From Prochlorococcus sp. AG-424-M03 (GTDB lineage Bacteria; Cyanobacteriota; Cyanobacteriia; PCC-6307; Cyanobiaceae), in contig QCNH01000005.1 in assembly GCA_003213275.1 (NCBI GenBank), positions 1-38,423 on the forward strand: a DNA stretch of 38,423 nucleotides, given 5' to 3'. The position numbers were made by a program, and so were the translations under genes. Every line of letters begins with the position of its first letter. The first letter of the stretch is position 1. The notes under the pieces are model-generated. The model had not been told where the DNA came from, did not search any database, and saw nothing but the letters and a program-made list of their open reading frames with translations. Positions 8,348 to 17,421 of the stretch are shown here, one piece after another.

Positions 8348-8494
8348 TTAACGTCTGATAAATTGCATAGCTGCAATAGCACCTAAGAAAAATACTGAAG
8401 GTATTGCAAGAGCGTGAACTGCAAGCCAACGAACAGTAAAAATTGGATAAACGCGGACTTCTGCAGCCTGCATTGGAGCTTGTGAATTAGTCAT
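8348..8494 (-). CDS. psbF: Cytochrome b559 beta subunit
   Basis: A 48-residue single-span protein found by reading the minus strand from the ATG at 8492-8494 to the TAA at 8348-8350. The sequence [20 protein letters not shown] is the canonical PsbF membrane segment; His27 within WLAVHALA is the axial haem ligand that pairs with the PsbE histidine. The C-terminus FIRR is typical. It starts 1 bp after the psbE stop, so translation of the two subunits is probably coupled. It lies in the PSII reaction centre with PsbE, D1 and D2. Confidence 0.96.
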
Positions 8495-8495
8495 T

Positions 8496-8744
8496 TTATT
8501 TTGTTCTTAAATCTAATTGAGATTTAGCGTCATACCTTTGAGTAACAACAGGTGCCTTAGATTCAGATGCTTGAAAGTAGCTATCTGGACGAGGAGTTCC
8601 AAAAGCATCATAAGCTAGGCCTGTATATACAAAAAGAAAACCTGCTATGAAGATTGCTGGAAGTGTTACTGCGTGAATAATCCAGTATCTAACACTGGTT
8701 ATTATTTCAAAGAATGGGCGTTCACCCGTTGATCCTGCGGCCAT
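8496..8744 (-). CDS. psbE: Cytochrome b559 alpha subunit
   Basis: An 82-residue PSII reaction-centre subunit from the ATG at 8742-8744. It has [19 protein letters not shown], then a membrane helix [15 protein letters not shown] with the haem-ligand His24, then [13 protein letters not shown] on the lumenal side. A GTG two codons upstream (8748-8750) would add two residues; unlike the ATG it has an AAGG nine bases upstream, so both starts are possible, but [10 protein letters not shown] is the expected N-terminus. It is the first gene of psbEFLJ and follows ycf48 on the same strand after 133 bp. An 8-bp hairpin lies just upstream (8756-8781). Confidence 0.96.
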   Translation of the reverse strand: MAAGSTGERPFFEIITSVRYWIIHAVTLPAIFIAGFLFVYTGLAYDAFGTPRPDSYFQASESKAPVVTQRYDAKSQLDLRTK

Positions 8745-8755
8745 AATCACAATTA

Positions 8756-8781
8756 TTTACCTTATGATCTTACAAGGTAAA
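8756..8781. promoter_or_regulatory. 8-bp hairpin in the psbE leader with AAGG in both arms
   Basis: TTTACCTT (8756-8763) and AAGGTAAA (8774-8781) are perfect inverted repeats around ATGATCTTAC. On the minus strand the AAGG sits nine bases before the GTG at 8750-8748 of psbE; on the plus strand the other AAGG sits nine bases before the ATG of a 19-codon ORF at 8787. If the stem forms in the psbE transcript, it would hide the Shine-Dalgarno-like AAGG. A -10-like TAAGAT also falls in the loop on the minus strand, so the repeat could instead be an operator. Confidence 0.45.
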
Positions 8782-8786
8782 ATCAT

Positions 8787-8846
8787 ATGTTTGCGAAGAT
8801 ATTAAGAGCTTGGTTACAGACAGTTGCTAAATTGATGCAAAATTAA
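8787..8846 (+). CDS. Possible 19-residue amphipathic peptide, antisense to the psbE leader
   Basis: The plus-strand frame encodes MFAKILRAWLQTVAKLMQN and stops at TAA 8844-8846. An AAGG lies nine bases before the ATG, a good Shine-Dalgarno spacing in a window where few genes have one. Hydrophobic residues at 2, 5, 6, 9, 13 and 16 with Lys/Arg/Gln between them would make an amphipathic helix with net positive charge. GC is about 32 percent over the frame, like coding DNA here rather than the AT-richer spacer around it. An oligo-T stretch follows at 8849-8863. It is unrecognised and may be chance; its transcript would be antisense to the psbEFLJ 5' region. Confidence 0.25.
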   Translation: MFAKILRAWLQTVAKLMQN

Positions 8847-8877
8847 GGTTTTTTTTATTTTTTATTAATAGTTAAAT

Positions 8878-9894
8878 TTAACCTTTCCACTTAAGTATAT
8901 AGCCACGCTCTCCAAGAATAAAGCCTTTTTTAATTGCAATTTGATCTTTATCTAGAAAAACTATTTTTATGTAGTTTGTAGGCAATTCAGAAGCAATAGG
9001 ATCTAGATTCCAAGTTTTTCCTTGATCTTTACTTACTATTAAAGTCCCATTCCCCCCGCCTGCCCATATATAACCATTTGGATCCCATCCCATATCAAGA
9101 TAATTGTATCCATTAAGAATAGGTATAATAGGCTTTGACCAACTGTCTAAGTCATTATTATCTTCATTAAATCTAATTTCCGCACCTCTAGAAAGCATCC
9201 ATAAATTTCCTTCTGGTGTAAAACCAATACTCTGAACTCTTTTACTGCTTGCTCGTTGGTGAGCTATCCATGAATCACTATTCTTTTCCAAAGTAGAAAA
9301 GAAATTACCCAGACTACTAACACTTACATAATCACCTTTATTAGTTCTTCTTAAATCTCTTACCCCACCTGAACCAGTAGCATCAACAACTTTTGCATTC
9401 CATGAATCTCCACTATCTGAAGTTTTATAGATTGCTCCTGCAGTTGTAGCTAGTTCTGCAACTCCATCATCGACAGTTGTTATCAGAAATGGTTGGCCTG
9501 GTAATTTGTTACCTAATGATAGACGAGTCCAATTTTTTCCAGCATCAAGTGTATGCATAATCAACGAGGGCTGACCTATTAACCATCCCTCTTCACCTTT
9601 AAAATCAATATCTATCAAACGAAAGTTTTCTTCACTCGGTAAATCTAAATTTCTTTTTTTCCACGTTTCTCCTCCATCATTTGATTCCATAATAAGTCTG
9701 TTAGAACCTACTAAAAATCCATTGTTGTTATCTATGAAATCAACATCAAGAGCATTAGCCTGATCCTCAAACTGAATTGTTTTCCAAGGGCTGCTATCAC
9801 TCATCATGACTCCTGTAGATGAACAACTGCTCAATACAAAGCAAAGAAGTATAGATAACAAAAGATTGGGAATACTCGTAATAAATTTTTTCAT
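8878..9894 (-). CDS. ycf48: Photosystem II assembly factor Ycf48/HCF136
   Basis: A 338-residue lipoprotein. The N-terminus is a signal peptide ending in a lipobox, LSSCSS, with the lipidated Cys near residue 24. The rest is a seven-bladed beta-propeller built from Asp-box-like repeats: [29 protein letters not shown] and DQGKTWNLD. Ycf48 binds newly made precursor D1 and guides assembly of the PSII reaction centre on the lumenal side. Gene order rub-ycf48-psbEFLJ is conserved across cyanobacteria, fitting a joint role with cytochrome b559 in early assembly. It starts 9 bp downstream of the rubredoxin stop. Length is normal for the family. Confidence 0.95.
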   Translation of the reverse strand: MKKFITSIPNLLLSILLCFVLSSCSSTGVMMSDSSPWKTIQFEDQANALDVDFIDNNNGFLVGSNRLIMESNDGGETWKKRNLDLPSEENFRLIDIDFKGEEGWLIGQPSLIMHTLDAGKNWTRLSLGNKLPGQPFLITTVDDGVAELATTAGAIYKTSDSGDSWNAKVVDATGSGGVRDLRRTNKGDYVSVSSLGNFFSTLEKNSDSWIAHQRASSKRVQSIGFTPEGNLWMLSRGAEIRFNEDNNDLDSWSKPIIPILNGYNYLDMGWDPNGYIWAGGGNGTLIVSKDQGKTWNLDPIASELPTNYIKIVFLDKDQIAIKKGFILGERGYILKWKG

Positions 9895-9903
9895 TTAACT
9901 ATA

Positions 9904-10332
9904 TTAATGCAAAGAGTACAAAGAAAGGAAGCATGCCGCTGCAAATGCTAGACCTCCAAAAATTAATATATTTTTTTGGCCAGAAGGTAAGCTATTGAAA
10001 CCAAATCCATAAGTTAAATTTTCTTCAAAACCACTAGGTTTAGATTTAGGACCTATATCTTTATAAAAATTCTTGCCAGCTCTGCAAACTGGGCAAGCAA
10101 AAGTATTACTATCCAACTCTGAGAATGGTGTATTTTTGGGTATATTTAATTTTTTATTTCCTTCAGACGGATCATAAATGTATCCACAACTTCTACATTC
10201 GAATCTATTTTGTTCTAAATTGATAAGAGGTTGTTCAACATTTATTACTGAAGAGTTTTCAGAAAGTTTTTCTTTCTCAAAGTTTTCAACTATTTTGTTT
10301 TCCTCAGAGGCTGGTTGAATGTTTTCACTCAC
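9904..10332 (-). CDS. rub: Membrane-anchored rubredoxin (RubA)
   Basis: A 142-residue protein with an iron-binding rubredoxin domain and a C-terminal membrane helix. Four cysteines bind the iron: Cys46 and Cys49 (ECRSCGYIYDP) and Cys80 and Cys83 (FACPVCRAGKNF). The helix is around 118-139 (ILIFGGLAFAAACFLSL). Cyanobacterial RubA and plastid RBD1 are needed for photosystem assembly. The first ~42 residues are a Glu/Asn-rich extension of no recognisable fold. The start is GTG (10330-10332). The gene leads the rub-ycf48-psbEFLJ cluster and is divergent from ndhC, with 76 bp between them. Confidence 0.94.
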   Translation of the reverse strand: MSENIQPASEENKIVENFEKEKLSENSSVINVEQPLINLEQNRFECRSCGYIYDPSEGNKKLNIPKNTPFSELDSNTFACPVCRAGKNFYKDIGPKSKPSGFEENLTYGFGFNSLPSGQKNILIFGGLAFAAACFLSLYSLH

Positions 10333-10408
10333 GGTTTATTATTGTTCTTTAAGAACTTTAAAAGATTTTGCTTAATTAAGCGAATTTTATTCAAAATTAA
10401 TTTCTAAG

Positions 10409-10771
10409 ATGTTTTTATTAACTGGCTATGAATATTTTTTAGGTTTCCTTTTAATTGCCGCTGCTGTACCAATATTAGCTCTAGTTACTAATTTTATAGT
10501 TGCGCCTAAAGGCAGAACTGGGGAAAGAAAACTAACTTATGAATCAGGAATGGAGCCTATTGGAGGAGCATGGATTCAATTTAATATTCGTTATTACATG
10601 TTCGCCCTAGTTTTCGTTATATTTGATGTAGAAACAGTATTCCTTTATCCTTGGGCTGTTGCCTTTAATAGATTAGGCTTATTAGCATTTATTGAGGCAT
10701 TAATTTTCATAGCGATACTTGTGATCGCACTAGCCTATGCATGGAGAAAAGGTGCTTTAGAATGGAGTTAA
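10409..10771 (+). CDS. ndhC: NAD(P)H-quinone oxidoreductase subunit 3
   Basis: A 120-residue membrane subunit of the cyanobacterial NDH-1 complex, which carries out respiration and cyclic electron flow around photosystem I. Three membrane helices are evident (about 5-27, 62-84, 90-110). The conserved loop between the first two has [22 protein letters not shown], and [15 protein letters not shown] begins the second. It is the first gene of ndhC-ndhK-ndhJ, the standard order in cyanobacteria and chloroplasts. The ATG at 10409 lacks an obvious ribosome-binding site. Confidence 0.97.
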   Translation: MFLLTGYEYFLGFLLIAAAVPILALVTNFIVAPKGRTGERKLTYESGMEPIGGAWIQFNIRYYMFALVFVIFDVETVFLYPWAVAFNRLGLLAFIEALIFIAILVIALAYAWRKGALEWS

Positions 10772-10775
10772 AAAA

Positions 10776-11510
10776 TTGAATCCACAATTATCCCCAAAAG
10801 CAATTAGAGAAATCAGAGAAGGAACTTGCAATCAGCTTGGTGCACCACAAGTAACGACAGATTTAAGTGAAAATATTATCCTAACAAGCTTAGACGATCT
10901 TCATAATTGGGCTAGATTAAGTAGTCTATGGCCTCTCCTTTATGGTACTGCTTGTTGTTTTATTGAATTTGCTGCGCTAATTGGATCTAGATTTGATTTC
11001 GATAGGTTTGGATTAGTACCGAGAAGCTCTCCAAGACAAGCAGATTTATTAATAGTTGCAGGGACGGTAACAATGAAAATGGCTCCAGCTCTAGTAAGAC
11101 TCTATGAGCAGATGCCTGAGCCAAAATATGTGATTGCAATGGGTGCTTGTACCATTACAGGAGGAATGTTTAGCGCAGATTCTACTACTGCTGTAAGGGG
11201 GGTTGATAAATTGATACCTGTTGATTTGTACCTTCCGGGATGTCCTCCAAGACCAGAAGCCATTTTTGATGCAGTCATCAAATTAAGAAAAAAAGTTGGC
11301 AATGAATCAATTTTAGAGAGGACAAAAGCAGAGCAAACTCATAGGTACATAACAGTTGAGCATGAAATGAATCTTGTTTTTTCTGAAAATACTGGTGAAT
11401 ATCTAAACAAAACTTCAAAGAATACTATATCTTCCTCCAAAAAAGAAAAAATAACTGAATTACCCTTAAACAGCAAAAAAGCTGAAATTAACAATATTGA
11501 AGAGGATTAA
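10776..11510 (+). CDS. ndhK: NAD(P)H-quinone oxidoreductase subunit K (iron-sulfur subunit)
   Basis: A 244-residue hydrophilic NDH-1 subunit carrying the terminal [4Fe-4S] cluster N2, equivalent to NuoB/PSST. Cluster ligands are visible in [10 protein letters not shown] (two Cys), [10 protein letters not shown] and [10 protein letters not shown]. The [21 protein letters not shown] segment is highly conserved. The C-terminal ~40 residues after VEHEMNLVF are a low-complexity Lys/Ser/Asn tail. It starts at TTG 4 bp after ndhC; no ATG precedes the conserved core in this frame. It overlaps ndhJ by one base, so translation is probably coupled. Confidence 0.97.
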   Translation: MNPQLSPKAIREIREGTCNQLGAPQVTTDLSENIILTSLDDLHNWARLSSLWPLLYGTACCFIEFAALIGSRFDFDRFGLVPRSSPRQADLLIVAGTVTMKMAPALVRLYEQMPEPKYVIAMGACTITGGMFSADSTTAVRGVDKLIPVDLYLPGCPPRPEAIFDAVIKLRKKVGNESILERTKAEQTHRYITVEHEMNLVFSENTGEYLNKTSKNTISSSKKEKITELPLNSKKAEINNIEED

Positions 11511-12040
11511 TGAAAAAAGACGATTTAGCTAAATCCCCAGATAATTCGATAGAAAAAGAAGGATTTATAAGTCAAAATCTATCTAAAGATGGAATTCCAA
11601 ATCAATCATTAGCTAATGATCACATTGGAATAGAAAATATTTCTGTGGAACCTAGCAAATTATGTGACGCTGTATCTGCTTTAAAAAATTACGGTTTCAA
11701 CTATCTTCAATGTCAAGGTGGCTATGATGAAGGTCCAGGTAAAAATCTCGTTAGTTTCTATCATTTTATAACTGTTGATGACTTAGAAAAAATCAAAAAG
11801 ATTAAAGAAGTAAGATTAAAAGTTTTCTTGAAAAGAGATTCTGATTTATCAATCCCTAGTTTGTATAAAATTTTTAAAGGAAGTGATTGGCAAGAAAGAG
11901 AGACATATGACATGTATGGAATAAATTTTATTGATCATCCAAATCCCAAAAGACTCTTAATGCCTGAAGACTGGAGAGGCTGGCCATTAAGAAAAGATTA
12001 TATTCAACCAGACTTCTATGAACTTCAAGATGCATATTAA
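11510..12040 (+). CDS. ndhJ: NAD(P)H-quinone oxidoreductase subunit J
   Basis: A 176-residue NDH-1 subunit of the 30-kDa (NuoC) family. The signature [17 protein letters not shown] followed by [17 protein letters not shown] is complete near the C-terminus. The first ~40 residues are a variable polar extension. The ATG shares one base with the ndhK stop (TAATG), consistent with coupled translation. It ends 2 bp from the convergent yvcK-like gene. Confidence 0.97.
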   Translation: MKKDDLAKSPDNSIEKEGFISQNLSKDGIPNQSLANDHIGIENISVEPSKLCDAVSALKNYGFNYLQCQGGYDEGPGKNLVSFYHFITVDDLEKIKKIKEVRLKVFLKRDSDLSIPSLYKIFKGSDWQERETYDMYGINFIDHPNPKRLLMPEDWRGWPLRKDYIQPDFYELQDAY

Positions 12041-12042
12041 TT

Positions 12043-13422
12043 TTATTTTTTTAATTTACGGTATATAAACATAACTGCTCTTGCTAGTCTTCTAGGGTCA
12101 TGTCTAAGAGTTGGGGTTATTCTTTTGGAATATAATGGTGCCTGCAAAACATAATAACCTTCTGATAATAATTTTTCTTTATTACATCGAACAGGTTCTG
12201 CACCTCTACTTTCGTAATATTCTACCAAGGGAGACTTTTCAAATTGAGCCTGAGATAAGATTGCATTAAAAATTCGGGTATTAACCCCAAAATTTGATAA
12301 TTGCTTCTCTATTGATTTGATATGTTGATAAACATCAAGGCCATCAGTTTCTCCAGGCTGAGTCATCAAATTACTTATGTAAATTTTAGGGGTATTACTT
12401 TGTAATAAAGCATCTACTATTTCTGGTACTAACAAGTTTGGCAATAAAGAAGTGTATAAACTACCTGGGCCAAGAATAATTAAGTCAGCTTCTTTTATAG
12501 ATTCGAGAGCACTAGGTAAAGCAGAAGGATTTTCTGGTAAGTAACCAATCCTTGAAATTAATTTTTTAGATTTACTGATCTTGCTTTCGCCAAAAATTCT
12601 TTCACCATCATCTAATTCAGCCCATAACATTACATCAATATTTGTTGCAGGGAGAACTTGACCTTGCACAGCTAAAACCTTACTAGCGGCTTGTACTGCT
12701 TTTTCTAAACTGCCTGTAATTGTTGTTAAAGCTGACAAGAATAGATTTCCAAAACTATGTCCCTCTAGACCACTTCCTCCTGAAAATCTATATTGAAATA
12801 ATCTAGTTAAAGTGGGTTCTTCGTTTGATAAAGCTGCTAAACAATTTCTAATATCTCCTGGTGGTTGCACACCTAATTGTTTTCTAAGAATTCCACTACT
12901 TCCACCATCATCAGATACAGTTACAATTGCAGTAATATTACTACTGTAATTTTTTAAACCCTTTAATAAAGTAGATAAGCCTGTACCTCCTCCAATTGCA
13001 ACTATATTAGGTCCTCTATTTAATTTACTCTTCACTCTTAATGCATCAACTAAAAATGTATTTTTTTCTGGAACAAGAGCTTTTTGAATAGAGTTAATAC
13101 TTCTATTTTGTCCAATCCCCATTAAAAAAAGTCCAACGACAAAAATTAATGGTCCCACTAATGAAACAGGCAAGAAACTAGTTAAGCCTGTCATTAATCC
13201 AAAAAATACTTCAATAAACCAATACAGTGGCCTTAAATTTGTCCAAATTGCCAGGCCTAATAATGAAGTCAAAAATCCTATAGCAGATGTAATCATCCAT
13301 CTTTTTATTACCAATCCTGGTAGAAGCCAACTCAAAATTCTTAAGACTTTATTTAATAAGACAAAATTAGACTTTTTAAAATTCTTATAATACCCTCTTA
13401 CTCTTTTTTTACGCCTATTCAT
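12043..13422 (-). CDS. YvcK/CofD-like protein with N-terminal membrane segments
   Basis: A 459-residue protein of the YvcK family (UDP-sugar-binding 'gluconeogenesis factor' in Bacillus, needed for cell shape on some carbon sources). A Lys/Arg-rich N-terminus is followed by about three membrane segments (roughly 41-63, 66-82, 88-104). The Rossmann-like YvcK domain starts at ~139: NIVAIGGGTGLSTLLKGL, TVSDDGGSSGILR, PPGDIRNCLAAL, EGHSFGNLFL and LGPGSLYTSLLPNL, all hallmark motifs. The membrane anchor is the form seen in cyanobacteria. It is related to CofD of F420 synthesis, but the SFGNLF and GPGSLYTSL motifs with no other cof gene nearby favour YvcK. Exact function in cyanobacteria is not known. 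ATG start; divergent from the ABC gene with 136 bp between. Confidence 0.88.
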   Translation of the reverse strand: MNRRKKRVRGYYKNFKKSNFVLLNKVLRILSWLLPGLVIKRWMITSAIGFLTSLLGLAIWTNLRPLYWFIEVFFGLMTGLTSFLPVSLVGPLIFVVGLFLMGIGQNRSINSIQKALVPEKNTFLVDALRVKSKLNRGPNIVAIGGGTGLSTLLKGLKNYSSNITAIVTVSDDGGSSGILRKQLGVQPPGDIRNCLAALSNEEPTLTRLFQYRFSGGSGLEGHSFGNLFLSALTTITGSLEKAVQAASKVLAVQGQVLPATNIDVMLWAELDDGERIFGESKISKSKKLISRIGYLPENPSALPSALESIKEADLIILGPGSLYTSLLPNLLVPEIVDALLQSNTPKIYISNLMTQPGETDGLDVYQHIKSIEKQLSNFGVNTRIFNAILSQAQFEKSPLVEYYESRGAEPVRCNKEKLLSEGYYVLQAPLYSKRITPTLRHDPRRLARAVMFIYRKLKK

Positions 13423-13495
13423 TAAAAAGACCTCTTAAATTATTTTTCTCAAAATTAAAAACTATATATATTCATTATAAAACAAATGCATACAT

Positions 13496-13519
13496 CCTTT
13501 TTTTATTTCTAAAAAAAGG
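13496..13519. repeat. 9-bp inverted repeat between divergent yvcK-like and ABC genes
   Basis: CCTTTTTTT (13496-13504) and AAAAAAAGG (13511-13519) flank ATTTCT. It lies about 40 bp before the TTG of the ABC gene. It may be a hairpin in the ABC transcript leader or simply the A/T tracts of a promoter. A 12-codon frame (ATG 13524 to TGA 13562) follows and its stop overlaps the TTG start, which would allow translational coupling; both readings are speculative. Confidence 0.3.
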
Positions 13520-13558
13520 CAATATGAAAATTAAGACAACTTTTTTTGAATATAAGTT

Positions 13559-14344
13559 TTGAAAAAATTAATTAATGCAGTTGAAACTAAAAATCTCTCA
13601 ATAAGCTGGGGAAAACTTAATGTACTTAATCAACTCAATTTTAAACTTAATAACGGAGAGAAATTAGCTATTGTCGGCCCTTCGGGTTCTGGTAAATCAA
13701 CTATCTTAAAAATATTAGCTGGCCTGATTTTACCTACCAAAGGAGAACTAAGAATATTTGGAGAAAAACAAAAATATTTAAGAATTGATCAAAATAATCC
13801 TCCTGATGTAAGACTAGTTTTTCAAAACCCAGCATTATTAGGATCACTAACAATTGAGGAAAATGTGGGTTTTCTCCTTAAGAGAAATAAAAACCTAACT
13901 AAAAATTCAATCCATGAAATCGTATGTGAGTGTTTGGCTGAGGTTGGATTATTTAATGTTGAGAATAAACTTCCGAATGAATTAAGCGGAGGCATGCAAA
14001 AAAGAGTAAGTTTTGCTAGAGCCTTAATTACTGATCAAACTCTTAATGCAAAGACTAAACCTTTATTACTTTTTGATGAGCCAACTGCAGGACTTGACCC
14101 AATTGCCTCATCAAGAATTGAAGATTTAATTAATAAAACAAATCATAAAGTAAACGGATCATCTATTGTTGTTAGCCATGTTCTTAGTACTATAGAAAGG
14201 ACTTCGGATAAAGTTTTAATGCTTTATGGAGGCAAATTTAGATGGGCAGGCTCTATTAACGAATTCAAAGAGAGTAATGATCCCTATGTATTTCAATTCA
14301 GGAATGGGAAACTTGATGGTCCAATGCAACCCAAAGAAATTTAG
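13559..14344 (+). CDS. ABC transporter ATPase, MlaF/TGD3-like
   Basis: A 261-residue ABC ATPase. Walker A GPSGSGKST (40-48), Q-loop VFQNP, signature ELSGGMQKRVSFARAL, Walker B LLLFDEPTAGLDP and switch VVSHVL are all present. GMQKR in the signature (instead of GQQQR) is typical of MlaF-type ATPases, which power phospholipid movement between membranes; the plant counterpart TGD3 serves thylakoid lipid supply. The next gene encodes the MCE (MlaD/TGD2-like) substrate-binding partner, only 5 bp away, confirming the system. The permease (MlaE/TGD1-like) is not in this window. Start is TTG; no in-frame ATG is near. Confidence 0.92.
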   Translation: MKKLINAVETKNLSISWGKLNVLNQLNFKLNNGEKLAIVGPSGSGKSTILKILAGLILPTKGELRIFGEKQKYLRIDQNNPPDVRLVFQNPALLGSLTIEENVGFLLKRNKNLTKNSIHEIVCECLAEVGLFNVENKLPNELSGGMQKRVSFARALITDQTLNAKTKPLLLFDEPTAGLDPIASSRIEDLINKTNHKVNGSSIVVSHVLSTIERTSDKVLMLYGGKFRWAGSINEFKESNDPYVFQFRNGKLDGPMQPKEI

Positions 14345-14349
14345 AAATT

Positions 14350-15195
14350 ATGCGTAGAAGCTTACGAGATTCAATAGTTGGATTTTCCTTATTAGGAGGA
14401 ATTTTAATATTCACATTTTTTTCTTTTTGGCTAAGAGGAGTGAGATTATCCTCGAAAAGTTGGCACCTCTTTGCCGAATTCAATAACGCAAGTGGTTTAT
14501 CAAAAAAATCTCCAGTTACTTACAGAGGAATTTTAGTAGGATCAATAGAAGATATCTTGTTTACTAATGAATCAATTAAAGCAAAAATAGTTTTAAATAA
14601 TCCTGAAATTAAACTTACTAGGCCAGCATTTGCAAGGGTAGTAACAAATTCTTTTCTTGGAGGAGATGTGCAAGTCGCTTTAGAAACTAGTGAAAAAACA
14701 ATTCCTAAAAACATAGCAAAAGCTACATCTGACAAATGTGATACTAGATTGATTATTTGTAAGGGAGATACAATTACTGGTAAGCAACTTTCAAGTCTTT
14801 CAAATATAACCAACAGAATTAGTGAGATTTTAAAAGAATCAAATCAAGAAAACTTAATTGAAAACATAGTTAACTCAATTGACCAATTTGATAGAACTCA
14901 AGAAAACCTTGATGAACTAATTTATTTATCAAAGCAAGAAATACTAAGAGTAGAACCTTTAATAAAAGAAATTACAATTGCTGCTAATCATTTGAATAAC
15001 ATTTTGTCTACAATCGACGACAAACAAACTCTTAACGACATTAAATTAACAATTAATGCTGCAAGATCAATCTCTAGCAAAATAGATGATATGAGTGATG
15101 ATTTTGAAAAATTAACTAAAGATAAAGTATTAACTAAATCCATAAGAGATTTAACAATTGGACTTTCAAAATTCCTTAACGAAATTTATCCATAG
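14350..15195 (+). CDS. MCE-domain lipid-binding protein, MlaD/TGD2-like
   Basis: A 281-residue protein with one N-terminal membrane helix (about 10-29) and a single MCE domain (about 38-115; FNNASGLSKKSPVTYRGILVG is the classic 'GL..GAPVxYRGVxVG' motif). The following ~165 residues are helical, with coiled-coil character, ending in a short tail. MCE proteins form hexameric rings that bind or channel lipids in the periplasm; in cyanobacteria and plastids they work with the ABC ATPase and permease to traffic lipids. It is cotranscribed with the upstream ATPase. It ends 6 bp from convergent chlD. Confidence 0.9.
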   Translation: MRRSLRDSIVGFSLLGGILIFTFFSFWLRGVRLSSKSWHLFAEFNNASGLSKKSPVTYRGILVGSIEDILFTNESIKAKIVLNNPEIKLTRPAFARVVTNSFLGGDVQVALETSEKTIPKNIAKATSDKCDTRLIICKGDTITGKQLSSLSNITNRISEILKESNQENLIENIVNSIDQFDRTQENLDELIYLSKQEILRVEPLIKEITIAANHLNNILSTIDDKQTLNDIKLTINAARSISSKIDDMSDDFEKLTKDKVLTKSIRDLTIGLSKFLNEIYP

Positions 15196-15201
15196 GTAAT
15201 A

Positions 15202-17373
15202 TTAGAATTCATTTATAGCATTTAAGGCCATAGCCGCAATCGCTTTATCTGTAGCTTTTGGTAGTTGGACATATTTACCTTGTGCTGCCTCAGCTAATTC
15301 TTTGCCAAAGCCGCTTGCAATAAATTTTCTCTCTGTATCAATTACCAAGAGTTTTATTCCAAGCATGGGATATTTTGCAGCGATATCAAGAACCTCTTGC
15401 TTTAAATTGATACTTTCGTTATCTTTTTCGGCAACCTCACTTTGTCCTAGAGATAATCCTAATGGTACATTCCCTCTTCCATCAGTAATCCCCACAACTA
15501 TAACTTGACCTATATCTCCTGTAGAAAGAGCATTTTTTGCTACTTTCGCTGACTGTGTTAGTCCATGAGCCAGGGGCGAGCCACCTCCACAAGGCATTGT
15601 TTCTAGCCTCCTTTTTGCCGCAGTTATAGATCTTGTTGGAGGTAAAAGAACCTCAGCCTGATTACCTCTAAATGGAATAAGAGCTACTTCATCTCTATTC
15701 TCATATGCCTCTGTTAAAAGCCTTATTACTGCACCCTTAGCGCTTTGCATTCTATTCAGAGCCATAGAGCCACTTGCATCAACTAGAAAAATAACTAAAG
15801 CACCCGCCTTTTTTTGAAGAAGCTTTGCCCTAAAATCATTTTCTTCAATAACTATTGATTTATTGGGGTTCCTTAATCTTCTTGATTTTTGATATGGAGC
15901 AGCAGCTCGAAGAGTTGCATCTACGGCAATTCTTTTTACTTTACCTCTAGGAATAATAGGTTTTACATATCTTCCTCTACTGTCACTGAATATCACTGAT
16001 CTACTCCCACTATTTCCCCCTTTTGCTTTGGCTGATGAAAAAAGTAATAAATCAGGATCAACCATACATGCCTCAGGATCTAATATAAATTCCTCAGGGA
16101 CTTCAGGAGTAGATTCTTCTTCACCATCAGAATTATCTTCTTCTTGCTGTTGCTCTTCTTTATCATCGTTTTCATTAGCCTCAGGTTCAGATTCTTCATT
16201 GTTTGATTGAGGTGGGGGTGGCGGACTCTGATCCTCTGGGGGCGGTGGTTGAATATCATCATCTTCAGGAGGTATTTGCATTGCCCTTGGAAGGATAACT
16301 AATCTTACTGCGACTTTTAAGTCCTCAGAATTAACATTTTCATCACCTCTAAGAGCTGCATTCGCCTTGGCTACTTTTACTGCAAATAATTCTGATCTAT
16401 GCCCTTCTACTCCCCCTCGAAGAGCTTCATTCACTAAATAGGATATTTGTTGTTTTGTTATTTTAACGTCCTTTAACCATTGCCTTGCCAGAATTAATTG
16501 AGTTGATAAATTATCAGATTCTTCGGACCATTTTTCTGAGAATTTAATATTATTTTCCGCATGTGATAAAACAGATTTCGTAATTTCAACTCTCTGATCA
16601 TAATCAAGAGATTGATCTGCCGAAAGCACAATCGCAAAACGATCTAAAACATGATCTCTTAAAGAACCTTCTTCAGGATTATAAGTTGCTATTAAAAGTG
16701 ACTTACAAGGATGAGAAAGACTTAAACCATCTCTCTCAATATTATTTTGCTCTCTTCCTGTAGCTTCCAGAATTAAATTTACAATTCCATCATCCAATAA
16801 ATTTATATCGTCTACATAAAGAACACCTCTATGAGCCTCCGCTAGAATTCCAGGCTGAAAAACTTGTTCCCCCGTATTTAATGAGGCTGCAACATCAATT
16901 GATCCAACAAGTCTGTCTTCAGTTATTCCAACAGGAACTTGAATAAATGGGGCCTTTCTTACTTTTTTTGGAATTTCTTCAATTTTATTCAGGGAATCAC
17001 TCCCAAATATCTCCCCTAATAATTTGATAGTATTGGTATCCCATTCTTCTGGTTTTTCTGGATCTAGGTTTCTACCAATAGGCCTTAATGAAGTATTACT
17101 GTTCGTTACCTTTTCTATTATTAATTCATTATCTAATACTTCTATAGGAGGCAATAAAGTATGTAAACCCCTTGCTAATACTGACTTACCAGTACCTCTC
17201 CCTCCAGCGATAATAACTCCACCTAAACTCGGGTCAACTGCTGCCAAAAGTAAAGATAATTTCAATAAGCTATGACCTGTAATTGCCGCTAAAGGAAAAG
17301 CTCTAAAAGAGTCCTTTGAATTCATTAAATCTTTTATTTCTTCTTTTCCTTTTAAATCTGGGTTCAAAATCAC
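15202..17373 (-). CDS. chlD: Magnesium chelatase subunit D
   Basis: A 723-residue subunit of Mg-chelatase, which inserts Mg2+ into protoporphyrin IX at the first committed step of chlorophyll synthesis. The N-terminal AAA+ module has Walker A GGRGTGKS (57-64), a conserved [14 protein letters not shown] loop, and [11 protein letters not shown] as Walker B. A proline- and acid-rich linker (about 375-425, PPPP runs then Glu/Asp) follows. The C-terminal integrin-I/VWA domain has the MIDAS motif DASGS at 532-536 with later [11 protein letters not shown] and ITDGRGN. Start is GTG (17371-17373). It is divergent from folK. The DNA of the linker is locally GC-rich compared with the surroundings, as Pro codons dictate. 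Confidence 0.97.
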   Translation of the reverse strand: MILNPDLKGKEEIKDLMNSKDSFRAFPLAAITGHSLLKLSLLLAAVDPSLGGVIIAGGRGTGKSVLARGLHTLLPPIEVLDNELIIEKVTNSNTSLRPIGRNLDPEKPEEWDTNTIKLLGEIFGSDSLNKIEEIPKKVRKAPFIQVPVGITEDRLVGSIDVAASLNTGEQVFQPGILAEAHRGVLYVDDINLLDDGIVNLILEATGREQNNIERDGLSLSHPCKSLLIATYNPEEGSLRDHVLDRFAIVLSADQSLDYDQRVEITKSVLSHAENNIKFSEKWSEESDNLSTQLILARQWLKDVKITKQQISYLVNEALRGGVEGHRSELFAVKVAKANAALRGDENVNSEDLKVAVRLVILPRAMQIPPEDDDIQPPPPEDQSPPPPPQSNNEESEPEANENDDKEEQQQEEDNSDGEEESTPEVPEEFILDPEACMVDPDLLLFSSAKAKGGNSGSRSVIFSDSRGRYVKPIIPRGKVKRIAVDATLRAAAPYQKSRRLRNPNKSIVIEENDFRAKLLQKKAGALVIFLVDASGSMALNRMQSAKGAVIRLLTEAYENRDEVALIPFRGNQAEVLLPPTRSITAAKRRLETMPCGGGSPLAHGLTQSAKVAKNALSTGDIGQVIVVGITDGRGNVPLGLSLGQSEVAEKDNESINLKQEVLDIAAKYPMLGIKLLVIDTERKFIASGFGKELAEAAQGKYVQLPKATDKAIAAMALNAINEF

Positions 17374-17421
17374 TTTAAAAATGCCTGATATAGAATTTAT
17401 CCAATAACTTTGTTTTTTGTA

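Noticed and set aside
8217-8429. A 70-residue frame ending with PsbL
   Set aside because: Only the last 39 residues are PsbL; the first part is psbF DNA read out of frame.
12043-13422. Reading the YvcK-like gene as CofD of F420 synthesis
   Set aside because: SFGNLF and GPGSLYTSL motifs and the membrane anchor are those of YvcK, and no other cof gene is here. A deazaflavin antenna for the photolyase does not need CofD.
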